Under the pieces are notes generated by a model, which saw only the letters and a program-made list of their open reading frames with translations, had not been told where the DNA came from and made no database searches. Positions 45,878 to 54,890 of a stretch of 64,000 nucleotides of DNA are shown one piece after another. Position 1 is the stretch's first letter, and each line of letters starts with the position of its first letter. Position numbers and translations under genes: made by a program. The stretch lies in NCBI GenBank assembly GCA_963739795.1, contig CAVUBL010000016.1:62001-126000 (forward strand), in the 5' to 3' direction. This DNA comes from CAVUBL01 sp963739795 (GTDB lineage Bacteria > Acidobacteriota > Thermoanaerobaculia > Multivoradales > DATKCC01).

Positions 45878-47769
45878 GGGGCGCCGCCGCCGCATCCGCC
45901 TCGAGGTGGACCGCTCCGATCCTGGCCCTCCTACTGACCGCGGCCGTGGCCGCCCAGGAGACCCCGCCGGAGCCGGCGCCGGCCCCCTCCCCGGCGCCTG
46001 CGGCGGCCACCGCGCCGACGCCCCCTCCGCGCCCGGGTCTCCAGCCGGTGCCTCACCCGCCCATCGGCAACCTCGAGCCGGAGGACCAGAAGCAGCTCCG
46101 GCAGGAGCGCTCGGCCCTCGACGAGCTGGTCGCCGGCGGCAAGGCCTCCGACGCGGACCTTGCGGCGGCCTACGGCAGGATGGGTAGCCTCTACCTCCTC
46201 TACGACCTGCTGGACGGGGCCGAGCCGGCCCTCGTCGACGCTCGCACCCTGGCGCCGGACGACTTCGCCTGGCCCTACTACCTGGGCGTCCTCTACCAGC
46301 GGGACGGGCACCTCGAGAAGGCCGAAGCGAGCCTCTCCCGGGCCCACGAGCTGCGTCCCCGGGACCTGCCCAGCCTGATCCGCCTGGGGCAGGTGCGCCT
46401 GGCGGGCGGCGAGCTGGACGCCGCCGGCGAGAGCTTCCGGGCCGCCCTGGCCCTCGAGCCGCGCTGTGCGGCGGCCCTCGAGGGGCTGGGGACGATCGCC
46501 TCCCGCGAGAAGCGGCCCCAGGAGGCGATCGAGCGGTTCTCCAAGGCCCTGGCTCTACAGCCCGGGGCGGACGCCCTCCACCACCAGCTCGGCCTCGCCT
46601 ACCGTGACGCCGGCGACATGGCCCAGGCCAAGGAGCACCTGCTCCTCTCCCACGGCAAGCAGGTGCGGTTCGTCGACCCCTTGATGGACCGCCTCGCCGG
46701 CCTGCTCAAGGGGGCCTCGATCCACCTCAAGCGGGGGAACTCGGCTCTCCAGCAAGGGCGCCTCGACGTGGCGATCCAGGAGTATCGGCAGGCCGCCGAG
46801 ATCGATCCGAAGGACCCGGCGAACCAGTACAACCTGGGCTTCGCGCTGATCCGGGCCGGCCGCCGCGACGAGGCGATCTCCGCCTTCGAAAAGGCGATCC
46901 AGCTCGATCCGAAGTACCGCAACGCCCATTACAACCTGGCGGCCGCCCTGGCCGAGGAGGGCCGCTGGACCGAGGCCGCCGAGCACTACGGCAAGGCGGT
47001 GGAGATCGACCCCCTCGACCACGGCGCCCACCTGGACTGGGCCGACGCCCTGCGCCGGGCGGGCCAGCCGAAGCGCGCCGCCGAGGAGCTCCGGGCACTC
47101 CTGCCCAAGCTGCGCAAGGACGAGGCGCCCCTCGCCGGCAAGGCCGAGCTCGAGCTCGCCGAGCTCCTGGAGGATCGGGACGACGTCCAGGGCGCCCTGG
47201 CCCACTATCGTCGGGCGGCCGAGCTGCTTCCCGACTCCGAGGCTGTCCACACGGAGCTGGCGAAGCTCCTGGGGCGCATGGGCCGCTTCACCGACGCGGC
47301 CAAGGAGCTGGGGAAGGCCTCCGAGCTCTCACCGGACGACGTCAATCCCCGGTTCGGGCGGGCGATGGCCCTGATCCTGGGCGGCGACTACGTGGGCGCC
47401 AGGAAGGCCCTCGAGACCGACCTCGCGGCGCTGCCCGGCAACCTGGTCCTCTCGGACCTGCTGGCGCGCCTGCTGGCCACGGCGCCCGACCCCGCGGCCC
47501 GGGACGGCGCCGAGGCCGTGAAGCTGGCCGAGGACGCCTTCCGTCGCCACGCCGACCTGGAGCATGCCGAGACCGTGGGCATGGCCTATGCGGAGGCAGG
47601 GCGCTTCGCCGACGCGGTCACCTGGCAGCGGCGGGTCCTGGGGCAGATCGAGCCCGCCGGGCGTCCCGAGGTGATCGCGCGCAACCGCCGCTGGCTCGCC
47701 CTGTACGAGAAGGGCGAGCCGGTGCGGAGCCCCTGGCTGGAAGGGCGGGGAGGAGGAGAGACGCGATGA
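45874..47769 (+). CDS. Exported TPR-repeat protein
   Basis: 631 residues; the ATG at 45874 overlaps the previous stop. A signal peptide (LALLLTAAVAAQE) is followed by a Pro/Ala-rich linker to ~65, then at least ten TPR units to the C-terminus (for example NYNLGFALI-type AxxxAG helices in DPANQYNLGFALIRAGRRDE, HYNLAAALAEEGRWTEAAEHY and AYAEAGRFADAVTWQRR). There is no catalytic domain, so it is probably a periplasmic or surface scaffold for its CRTAC1 and sulfatase neighbours. Its stop overlaps the next CRTAC1 gene. Confidence 0.9.
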   Translation: MRGAAAASASRWTAPILALLLTAAVAAQETPPEPAPAPSPAPAAATAPTPPPRPGLQPVPHPPIGNLEPEDQKQLRQERSALDELVAGGKASDADLAAAYGRMGSLYLLYDLLDGAEPALVDARTLAPDDFAWPYYLGVLYQRDGHLEKAEASLSRAHELRPRDLPSLIRLGQVRLAGGELDAAGESFRAALALEPRCAAALEGLGTIASREKRPQEAIERFSKALALQPGADALHHQLGLAYRDAGDMAQAKEHLLLSHGKQVRFVDPLMDRLAGLLKGASIHLKRGNSALQQGRLDVAIQEYRQAAEIDPKDPANQYNLGFALIRAGRRDEAISAFEKAIQLDPKYRNAHYNLAAALAEEGRWTEAAEHYGKAVEIDPLDHGAHLDWADALRRAGQPKRAAEELRALLPKLRKDEAPLAGKAELELAELLEDRDDVQGALAHYRRAAELLPDSEAVHTELAKLLGRMGRFTDAAKELGKASELSPDDVNPRFGRAMALILGGDYVGARKALETDLAALPGNLVLSDLLARLLATAPDPAARDGAEAVKLAEDAFRRHADLEHAETVGMAYAEAGRFADAVTWQRRVLGQIEPAGRPEVIARNRRWLALYEKGEPVRSPWLEGRGGGETR

Positions 47770-49625
47770 GACGACGCGCGACGCAGCGGGGACCCCGGTC
47801 CCGGCGCCCGACCTCGATCCGGGGCGCGATGCGGAGCCTGGCCCTGGCGGGGCTTCTCCTCGCCTTCCTCGTTCCGGCAGCGGCCGGATCGGCCGGATCG
47901 GCGGGCTCGGCGGGATCCGCGGGCTCGCCTCCCTCCGGCGCGATCAGGTTCCGGGAGGTCTCGAAGGCCTGGGGCCTCGTCTTCCGGCACCACCATGGGG
48001 GGAGCGGCCACTACTACATGGCCGAGACCATGAGCTCGGGGCTGGCGATCTTCGACTACGACGGAGACGGTGACCCCGACGTCTTCATGGTGGACGGCGG
48101 AGTGCTCCCCGGCTACACGGGAGAGACGCCAAAGTCCCGCCTGTTCCGCAACGACGGGGGCCACTTCGTGGACGTCACCGACCAGGCCGGGATCCAAGTG
48201 AAGGCGTACGGCATGGGCGCGGTCGCCGGCGACGTGGACGGAGACGGTGACCTCGATCTCTACGTCAGTTGCTTCGGACCCAACCAACTCTTCATCAACA
48301 ACGGGGACGGTACCTTCCACGACGACACGAGCCGCGCCGGGGTGGGAGATCCGAACTTCGGCACGGGCGCTTCCTTCGCCGACGTCGACCGGGACGGTGA
48401 CCTCGATCTCTACGTTGCCAACTACGTAGACTTCACCCTCCAGCACAACCCGATCTGTGGCAAGCAGTCCGAGGGCATCCGCACCTACTGCCACCCCGAC
48501 GTCTTCGACGGCGAGCCGGACGTCTTCTACCGCAACCGTGGCGACGGCACCTTCGAGAACGCCACCACCGCGGCGGGATTCGGCAAGGCGAACGGCAAGG
48601 GCTTCGGCGTCTTGTTCGACGACTTCGACGACGACGGCTGGCCGGACCTCTACGTGGCCAACGACATGACCGCCAACTTCATGTTCCAGAATCGCGGCGA
48701 CGGGACCTTCGAGGAGGTCGGGCTTCTGTCGGGCACTGCGTACAGCGACCGGGGCAGCCCCGAGGCGGGCATGGGAGTCGAGGCCGGTGACCTGGAGAGC
48801 AACGGAGGGGTGGACATCATGACCACCCACATGGACGACCAGACCAACGCCGTCTACGGCGAAGCCGCGCCCTGGGTGTTCCTGGACCGGCGCTATGCCA
48901 CCCGTCTCGCCGAGCCCTCGGTGGGGAAGGTCGGCTTCGGCGTCGTCTTCGCGGACTTCGACCAGGACGGCGACCTGGACGTGGCGGTGGCCAACGGCCA
49001 CATCATCGACAACATCGAGCTGCTCGACAAGACGACGACCTACAAGCAGCGCAACCAGGTGTTCCGCAACGAAGGCCCCGGTCCGGCGGAGGGGCGTTTC
49101 GACGAGGTCGAGGACTCGGGCCTCGACGTGGTGCGGGCGAGCCGCGGGATGGCGGCCGCAGATCTGGACGGGGACGGCGACCTGGATCTGGTGATCAACA
49201 ACTGCAATGACCTCGACGAGGTCTACGAGAACGTCGGCGAGAACCATGGGCACTGGCTCCAGGTGGCCCTCTCCCGCCCCGACGGCAACCGCTTCGCCAT
49301 CGGCGCCCGAGTGACGGCGACGGTGGGCGGGCGCACTCAGTGGCGGGAGGTGCGGACCGGGTCCTCCTACCTCTCCCAGAGCCAGCTCCCGGTCCACTTC
49401 GGCCTGGGCGCGGCGAGCACCGTGGACCGCCTGAGCGTGCGCTGGCCGGACGGGACGAAGGAGGCGATCGAAGGGCTACCTGCCGACCGGAGGGTGGAGA
49501 TCTTCAGGACCGCGGACGCGGCCCGAGCAGCTCCAGGTTCTGACGCGCCGTCCGGTTCTCCGGGTGCTCCTTCAGGAGGCGCTCCAGGAGGTCCCGCGCC
49601 TCGTCCTTCCGGCCCTGCTTCATGA
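47766..49625 (+). CDS. Second CRTAC1-type FG-GAP/ASPIC-UnbV protein of the plus operon
   Basis: 619 residues. The ATG at 47766 (GGAGGAGGAG upstream) overlaps the TPR stop; an internal ATG at 47829 would also give a signal peptide. After the signal sequence comes a short Gly-Ser-Ala repeat (four SAG units), then a propeller with DxDxDG loops (DYDGDGDPDVFMVD, DVDGDGDLDLYVS, DVDRDGDLDLYVAN, DFDDDGWPDLYVAN, DFDQDGDLDVAVAN, DLDGDGDLDLVINN) and the ASPIC/UnbV end (IGARVTATVGGRTQWREV, LSVRWPDGTKE). The last ~40 codons are Ala/Gly/Pro/Ser-rich and lie antisense to the end of the convergent sulfatase gene (122-base overlap), so the annotated end could be longer than the functional protein. Confidence 0.88.
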   Translation: MRRRATQRGPRSRRPTSIRGAMRSLALAGLLLAFLVPAAAGSAGSAGSAGSAGSPPSGAIRFREVSKAWGLVFRHHHGGSGHYYMAETMSSGLAIFDYDGDGDPDVFMVDGGVLPGYTGETPKSRLFRNDGGHFVDVTDQAGIQVKAYGMGAVAGDVDGDGDLDLYVSCFGPNQLFINNGDGTFHDDTSRAGVGDPNFGTGASFADVDRDGDLDLYVANYVDFTLQHNPICGKQSEGIRTYCHPDVFDGEPDVFYRNRGDGTFENATTAAGFGKANGKGFGVLFDDFDDDGWPDLYVANDMTANFMFQNRGDGTFEEVGLLSGTAYSDRGSPEAGMGVEAGDLESNGGVDIMTTHMDDQTNAVYGEAAPWVFLDRRYATRLAEPSVGKVGFGVVFADFDQDGDLDVAVANGHIIDNIELLDKTTTYKQRNQVFRNEGPGPAEGRFDEVEDSGLDVVRASRGMAAADLDGDGDLDLVINNCNDLDEVYENVGENHGHWLQVALSRPDGNRFAIGARVTATVGGRTQWREVRTGSSYLSQSQLPVHFGLGAASTVDRLSVRWPDGTKEAIEGLPADRRVEIFRTADAARAAPGSDAPSGSPGAPSGGAPGGPAPRPSGPAS

Positions 49626-51507
49626 GCAGCACAGCCAGGTCGTTGAGCGCGGCCGGATGGTCGGGGGCGAGCTCCAGGGCGTGGCGCAGATCGCTCTCGG
49701 CCGTGTCCAGCCGGCCCGCTCCCATCTCCACGGCCCCCTTCAAGTAGGCGGCGTCCGCCGACCCCGGCGCGATCTTCACCGCCTCCTCGGCGGCCGAGAG
49801 CGCCTTGTCGAGGTGCCGTCCGGCCAGGAGGGCTCGGACCTCGAGCAGGCGGAGCTCGACGTTGTCCGGCTCCTGGCCGATCGCCAGCCGCAGGAATCCG
49901 GCCGCGTCGTCCATGCGGCCGAGCTGGAGAGCCAGGCGGGCCATGGGTTTGGCCAGGAGCGGCGAGCCGTTCGACAGGTCGAAGGCCTTCCGGTAGTCGG
50001 CCAGGGCCTCCTCCTTGTGGCCCAGCCGGTCGAGGGCGAGCCCCAGGAACTGCCAGGCGTCGATGGAGCGGGGGATCTTCCGGGTCGCCTCCCGGAGCAG
50101 CGGCAGGGCCCCCTCGGTGTCTCCCTGGGAGAGCATCTCGACCCCCTTGCGCAGACCCTCGAGGGCCGGGAGCATGGTCTTGGGGTCGGGCCGGGGGCCT
50201 TCGCCCTCCGGCGCGACACTGCCAAGGTAGCCCAGGCTGGCGAGGGCGGCCCGGGTCTCCGAATCCTCCTCGAACGGCTGCTGGAGCTTGGAGTCGAAGC
50301 CGTGGAGCGCGTCGCGCAGGGTGGCGTAGACCTTGCGGTGGGAGCGCAGGATGTTCTTCGTCTCGCCCGGATCGGCGGCCAGGTCGTAGAGCTCGCGGTC
50401 GGTGCCCTCGATGTACTGGTAGTGGCCGCGGATCACCGAGGTCAGGCCGCTCCAGCCGTAGCGAAGCCGCGGGTTGAAGGTCTCCGAGTAGAGGGCTCGC
50501 GGTGGAGCGTCCCCGCCATCCGGTCCCTCCTCGGCCAGTTTCAGGAGCGAGACCCCCGGCATCGCCTCCGGGCGGTCGACTCCGGCCAGGGCGAGCACCG
50601 TCGGAGCCACGTCCACGAGCTCGGCCGGCCGGTCCACCGCGGCGCCGGCGTCGGCCGCCCCCGGCAGCTTGACGATCAGCGGGACCTGGAGGCTCTCGCG
50701 GTAGAGGAGCACCCCGTGCTCGTCCTCGCCGTGATCGCCCAGCCCCTCGCCGTGGTCGGAGAGCAGGACGATCGTCGAGCGGTCGTAGACGTGGAGCGCC
50801 TTGAGCTCGTCGAGGAGGCGGCCGACCACGGCGTCGGCCGCCGCCACCTCGCCGTCGTAGGTCTTGCCGTAGCGGGCGGCGAAGGGCTCCGGCGGGTCGC
50901 GGGGCGTGTGGGGCTCGTAGATGTGGAAGAAGAGGAAGAAGGGCTTTTCGGCGACCGACCGGACCCAGGGGAGGATCGCTTCCAGGGTCTCGGGCCCGGG
51001 CCGCTGGATCTCGCCGATGGTCTTCTCGTGGCCCGCCGAGAAGTGGTCGTCGTAGTGATCGAAGCCGCGGGCGATGCCGGTCTGATGGCGCAGGACGAAG
51101 GAGGAGACCGCGGCGCCGGTGGCGTAGCCGGCCCCGTGGAGAAGCTCGGCCAGAGTCGGCCCGACCGAGGGGCTCAGGCGGTAGCCGGCGTTGTCCCGCA
51201 CCCCGTGGGCGGGCGGGAGGAGGCCGGTGAGGATCGAGGCGTGGGACGGCAGGGTCAGGGGCACCTGGCAGTACGCCCGCCGATAGAGGACGGCGTCGGA
51301 GCGCAGGCCGTCGATGGCCGGCGTCTCCACCCGGTCGTAGCCGTAGGCCGGCAGGTGGTCCGAGCGCAGGGTGTCGATGGAGATGAGGACGACCGGGTGG
51401 CCGGTGGGGAGGTCCGCCAGGGGATCGCGCCCGTGGGGCCCGCCGCACGCGGCCAGGCCGAGGGCCGCGAGAAGCAGGACGGAGAGTCGGCGGCCGGCGC
51501 GGATCAC
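49504..51507 (-). CDS. Sulfatase-like lipoprotein with TPR domain, last gene of the minus operon
   Basis: 667 residues from GTG 51507; GGAGG is only two or three bases upstream, so the start is slightly uncertain. The lipobox (LGLAACG, C21) predicts a lipoprotein. The alkaline-phosphatase/sulfatase domain spans ~35-420 with LISIDTLRSDHLPAYGY, VPLTLPSHASILTG, HIYEPHTP and LLSDHGEGLGDHGEDEHG. The nucleophile position is again Thr in TLPSH, not Cys or Ser with Arg. After YATLRDALHGF come about six TPRs (~450-665, ending HPAALNDLAVLLMKQGRKDEARDLLERLL). It is closer to the paralogue at 60.0-62.3 kb (shared YATLRDAL and LGYxGSV) than to those at 41.9 and 62.3 kb. It follows the GT39 gene by 14 bases. 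Confidence 0.9.
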   Translation of the reverse strand: MIRAGRRLSVLLLAALGLAACGGPHGRDPLADLPTGHPVVLISIDTLRSDHLPAYGYDRVETPAIDGLRSDAVLYRRAYCQVPLTLPSHASILTGLLPPAHGVRDNAGYRLSPSVGPTLAELLHGAGYATGAAVSSFVLRHQTGIARGFDHYDDHFSAGHEKTIGEIQRPGPETLEAILPWVRSVAEKPFFLFFHIYEPHTPRDPPEPFAARYGKTYDGEVAAADAVVGRLLDELKALHVYDRSTIVLLSDHGEGLGDHGEDEHGVLLYRESLQVPLIVKLPGAADAGAAVDRPAELVDVAPTVLALAGVDRPEAMPGVSLLKLAEEGPDGGDAPPRALYSETFNPRLRYGWSGLTSVIRGHYQYIEGTDRELYDLAADPGETKNILRSHRKVYATLRDALHGFDSKLQQPFEEDSETRAALASLGYLGSVAPEGEGPRPDPKTMLPALEGLRKGVEMLSQGDTEGALPLLREATRKIPRSIDAWQFLGLALDRLGHKEEALADYRKAFDLSNGSPLLAKPMARLALQLGRMDDAAGFLRLAIGQEPDNVELRLLEVRALLAGRHLDKALSAAEEAVKIAPGSADAAYLKGAVEMGAGRLDTAESDLRHALELAPDHPAALNDLAVLLMKQGRKDEARDLLERLLKEHPENRTARQNLELLGPRPRS

Positions 51508-51521
51508 GACCTCCAATGGTA

Positions 51522-53087
51522 TCAACCGGCCGGAGAGTCGGGGCCGCGATAGCGGGAGCAGTAGAACACCCGGAAGCGGCGGACGATCCGGCCGTGGCGG
51601 TGGATCTCGATGGCCCCGATCTCCCGGACGCTCGCGAAATAGCGCCTTGCCTGGGCCACGTAGCGATCGGTCTCGGCGCTCGGCCCGCCGGGCGGCTCGG
51701 AGCGGAGGAACAGGGCGTCGCGGCCGGCCAGCGCTCCCAGGTCCTCGCCCAGGTACTCGTAGCCCAGGGCGTTCCAGCCCATGACGTTCATGCCGTAGGC
51801 CGTGGCGAGGCCGTGGCGGGGCCCGTAGAAGCGCAGCTCGGCGGTGGTGCGGTAGTTGTCGCCGGCGAAGACGAAGGCGCCCGGATGCTCGGCCGCCCGC
51901 GCCGCCACCCGCGCCGCGAGCTCGTCCCAGCCGAACCAGGCCTCCTGGTTGCTGGGCAGGACCGGGTACGCCAGTAGCTCCACCGCCAGGGCGATGTGGA
52001 GGAGGCCGGCGATCGCCAGATGCCAGCGCCAGCCCCGGCGGCCGACGGCCTCGACCGCCAGGAGGAGGCCGGTGAGGTAGGCGGGCATGGCCCAGTTCAT
52101 CTTGACCCAGGCGAAGGGCGAGAGGCCGACGCAGGTGGCGAACAGGGGCACCGACAGGCAGAGCAGGTAGAGCGTTCGGGGCTCCGGCGGCCCGCCGCCG
52201 GGCCGGAGGCGCCAGAGCTTGCGCGCGGCGACGACCAGGAAGGCCGCGAAGGGCACCGGCAGCAGCACCACCGCCTGCCCTCCCAGGAATCCCAGGAGGT
52301 CGCCCGGGTCGAACCGGATCTCCGAGGCCCGTCCGGCCGACTGGAAGAGGAACGAGGCGAAGCCGTGGCGGGCGTTCCAGACGTAGACCGGCAGGCAGAC
52401 CAGGTGGGCGAGGGCGAGGGAGACCCAGGGCCAGGGCGTCGCGAGGAGGCGCCGGTGGCGCCGGGAGACGAGCAGGAAGAGGATCAGCCCTCCCTGGAGG
52501 AACACGGCGGTGTACTTGCTCAGGAGCGCCAGGCCCATGGCGAGGCCGGCGGCGAGCCAAGCCCCGGGCCGGGCGGCGGGCGGGCCTTCTCCGTCCGGGG
52601 CCGGCGGGAAGAGGGCGCGGTCGAGGGCGCCGACGGCGAGGGTCCAGAACAGAAGAAGCGGCACGTCGGGAACGGCGACGAACGAGAGCAGGGTGACCAT
52701 CGTGGTCGAGGCCAGGAGGGCCACGGCGAGGCCGCCTCGTCCCGTCCCCTCCGGGTCGTCGCTCCGGGCCAGGATGCGCCGGGCCACGCCGAAGAACGCG
52801 ACCTGGGTCGCGAGGGTGGTCAGCCACAGGGTCAGGTGGACGCCGAACGCCGTCCGCCCGAAGAGGTTGGCTCCCAGGCGGAGCAGCACGGCGATGGCCG
52901 GGGGGTGATCGAAGTAGGAGAGCGCCGGGTGCTCGGCGTAGGCCGTGAAGTAGTACGCGCTCTGAGGGAGCAGCTCGAACGCGGGGGCGAGGGCGAGCCG
53001 GAGGAGCGCGAAGGCGCCGGCGACGGCCAGGGCGGCGGCGGGGGCGACCGGGACCGCCGACCGGCGTGCGCGGGAGGTCTCGCTCAC
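51522..53087 (-). CDS. Glycosyltransferase family 39 (PMT/ArnT-like) membrane protein
   Basis: 521 residues with about ten membrane segments. The N-terminal periplasmic loop has AYYFTAYAEHPALSYFDHPPAIAVLLRLGANLFG, the PMT_2/GT39 signature with SYFDHPP. GT39 enzymes transfer sugars from polyprenyl-phosphate donors to proteins or lipid A on the outer face of the inner membrane. The position that is usually acidic in this loop (QEAYYW or DEAYYW in relatives, from family knowledge) reads QSAYYF, so the catalytic acid may be missing or moved. The gene lies between TPR/CRTAC1 and a sulfatase-like lipoprotein, which suggests that glycosylation of an exported product is part of the operon's work. Confidence 0.85.
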   Translation of the reverse strand: MSETSRARRSAVPVAPAAALAVAGAFALLRLALAPAFELLPQSAYYFTAYAEHPALSYFDHPPAIAVLLRLGANLFGRTAFGVHLTLWLTTLATQVAFFGVARRILARSDDPEGTGRGGLAVALLASTTMVTLLSFVAVPDVPLLLFWTLAVGALDRALFPPAPDGEGPPAARPGAWLAAGLAMGLALLSKYTAVFLQGGLILFLLVSRRHRRLLATPWPWVSLALAHLVCLPVYVWNARHGFASFLFQSAGRASEIRFDPGDLLGFLGGQAVVLLPVPFAAFLVVAARKLWRLRPGGGPPEPRTLYLLCLSVPLFATCVGLSPFAWVKMNWAMPAYLTGLLLAVEAVGRRGWRWHLAIAGLLHIALAVELLAYPVLPSNQEAWFGWDELAARVAARAAEHPGAFVFAGDNYRTTAELRFYGPRHGLATAYGMNVMGWNALGYEYLGEDLGALAGRDALFLRSEPPGGPSAETDRYVAQARRYFASVREIGAIEIHRHGRIVRRFRVFYCSRYRGPDSPAG

Positions 53088-53168
53088 CGCGGAAGGGGAC
53101 GGGTCGGATGCATGGGTTCCTCGGCGTTCGCCGCGCCCCCGGGGCGCCCGGGGGCGGTCGGGTCCAGG

Positions 53169-54890
53169 CTAGGGCGAGCCGGACTTCGCCCGGTTGTCGA
53201 GACGGGCCAGGTTGGCCTTCGCCTGGGGATCGTCGGGGCGGAGCTTCAGAACCTTCTGGAGCAAGCCCCGGGCCTCGTCGCGCTGGCCCTTGACCAGCAG
53301 CAGGACCGCCAGGTCGTTGAGCGCAGGGACGTGGTCGGGGTCGAGCTCCAGCGCGTGCCGGAGGTCGACCTCGGCGGCGTCGAGGTCCTTGAGGGCCAGC
53401 TTGACGGTGCCGAGCTGGTACACCGCGTCCGGGTCGTCGGGAGCGAGCTCGAGGGCCCGTTGTGCCTCCTGGAGCGCCTCCTCGGGGCGGCCCAGGACCA
53501 GCAGCGTCCGCGATGCCAGCAGGTACGGCCGGATGTCCTTGGGCTCGAGCTGGATCTCCCCCTGGAGGATCTTGAGCGCCTCCTCGCCCTTGCCCTGCGC
53601 GAGGAGCTGGCGGGCGCGCTCAATCTGCGCTCCGGTGGGGTCGTTTTGCCTCTCACGGATATCGTGCATCTGGGCCGTCTGGTTGCCTGCCTGCTCCGCG
53701 AGCTTCTGGAAGGTCTCAAGCGCCTCCTTGGCCTCGTCGCGCTGGCCCGTCGCCGCCAGGGCTTGCCCGTAGGACTGCCAGGCTTCCTTGTCCCGCGGGT
53801 GGACCTGAGTCGCGAGGTGCAGGTAGGGGAGGGCCTCCTTCGCCTGGCCGTCCGCCAGGAGCCAGCGGCCGTAGCTCAGCACGATGTCGGCGGCGATGGG
53901 CCAGCGCGGATCCTTCTTCTGGGGCGAGATCTTCAGGACGGGCTCGGCGAATGGCTTGAGCGTCTCGAGGGCTCCCTTGACGTCACCGGTCTGGTACTTG
54001 GCGCGTGCCAGGGTGAGGTGGGACGCCGGCCCGACGGCGTGGTCCTGGAGCACCGAGATCGCGTCCTCCGCCTTTCCGGCCTGCAGGTCGGCCTCCGCCA
54101 GCAGGCGCCGGGTGTCGCCCAGAAGCGTGTCGGGGACCTTCGCAGAGGGTTCGTCGAGGAGGGGCTTGAGGGTGGCTATCGCCCCCGCGGGATCGTTCTT
54201 CAGAAGCAGGACGTTGCCCCAGGCCAGGCGGACCTGCGGATCGGTCTGGGGGAGGTCCGAGAGCAGGCTCTCGGCATCCGGCGCCCGCTTGAGTCGAATC
54301 GCCGCGAAGGCGGCGGCCAGGCGGGCCTCCTTGTCGTCCGGATGGCTCCGCGCCCAGGGGAGCAGCAGAGCGAGGGACTCCCTGAAACGGCTTTCCTGGC
54401 CGCGGATCAACCCGAGCTCGCGGGAGGCGGGGGTGCCGGGCTCCTTGGCGACCGAGCGCTCGAAGAACTTCTCGGCCTTGACCACCTTGCCCAGGGCGAG
54501 GCCGGCGCGCCCGGCGTTGTAGAGCACCGCGGGGTCGGCGTCCTCCGGCTGGGCCAGGGGCTCGAGCACGGCGAAGGCGTCGGCGGGCCGGCCGACCTGG
54601 AGGTAGAGGGCGCCCAGGGTGGCGAGGATCGGCTTCGGGGTGTCCTTGCGCTCGCGAAGGGGCTCGAGCAGGGCCACCGCCTCCTTCATCTTTCCCGCCT
54701 TCGCCTGGTCGACGGCCTGCTTGAGGATGGCGACGGGATCCTGCCCGGTGGCTGCCGCGTCCGGTTGCGCGGGCTGCGCGGCTGCCGGCTGCGGCGGTTT
54801 CTGCTGGGCGCCGAGGGCCGGCGGGGCCGCCGCCAGGGGGACCAGCAGGCCGGCGAGGAGGAGGAGAAGCGAGGTCTTCCGTGGTCTCAT
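53169..54890 (-). CDS. Exported TPR-repeat protein of the minus operon
   Basis: 573 residues, with the ATG overlapping the CRTAC1 stop (ATGA at 54887-54890). A signal peptide (LLLLLAGLLVPLAAAPPALGAQ) and an Ala/Gln/Pro-rich linker to ~48 lead into about a dozen TPR-like units. The best are near the C-terminus (RPEEALQEAQRALELAPDDPDAVYQLG; LDAAEVDLRHALELDPDHVPALNDLAVLL). The last repeats resemble the TPR tail of the sulfatase at 49.5-51.5 kb, hinting at shared ancestry of the TPR modules. It is the counterpart of the TPR protein at 45.9-47.8 kb in the opposite operon. The 81 bases down to the GT39 gene show no clear signal. Confidence 0.9.
   Translation of the reverse strand: MRPRKTSLLLLLAGLLVPLAAAPPALGAQQKPPQPAAAQPAQPDAAATGQDPVAILKQAVDQAKAGKMKEAVALLEPLRERKDTPKPILATLGALYLQVGRPADAFAVLEPLAQPEDADPAVLYNAGRAGLALGKVVKAEKFFERSVAKEPGTPASRELGLIRGQESRFRESLALLLPWARSHPDDKEARLAAAFAAIRLKRAPDAESLLSDLPQTDPQVRLAWGNVLLLKNDPAGAIATLKPLLDEPSAKVPDTLLGDTRRLLAEADLQAGKAEDAISVLQDHAVGPASHLTLARAKYQTGDVKGALETLKPFAEPVLKISPQKKDPRWPIAADIVLSYGRWLLADGQAKEALPYLHLATQVHPRDKEAWQSYGQALAATGQRDEAKEALETFQKLAEQAGNQTAQMHDIRERQNDPTGAQIERARQLLAQGKGEEALKILQGEIQLEPKDIRPYLLASRTLLVLGRPEEALQEAQRALELAPDDPDAVYQLGTVKLALKDLDAAEVDLRHALELDPDHVPALNDLAVLLLVKGQRDEARGLLQKVLKLRPDDPQAKANLARLDNRAKSGSP

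Noticed and set aside
47880..47935. Short direct repeats near the CRTAC1 start.
   Set aside because: They encode a Gly-Ser-Ala linker after the signal peptide; too short and imperfect for a mobile or regulatory repeat.
49564..51552. A 662-codon plus-strand frame opposite the sulfatase at 49.5-51.5 kb.
   Set aside because: Val/Gly/Glu/Gln-rich shadow with no family motif, lying across metal-site codons of a well-supported sulfatase-like gene.
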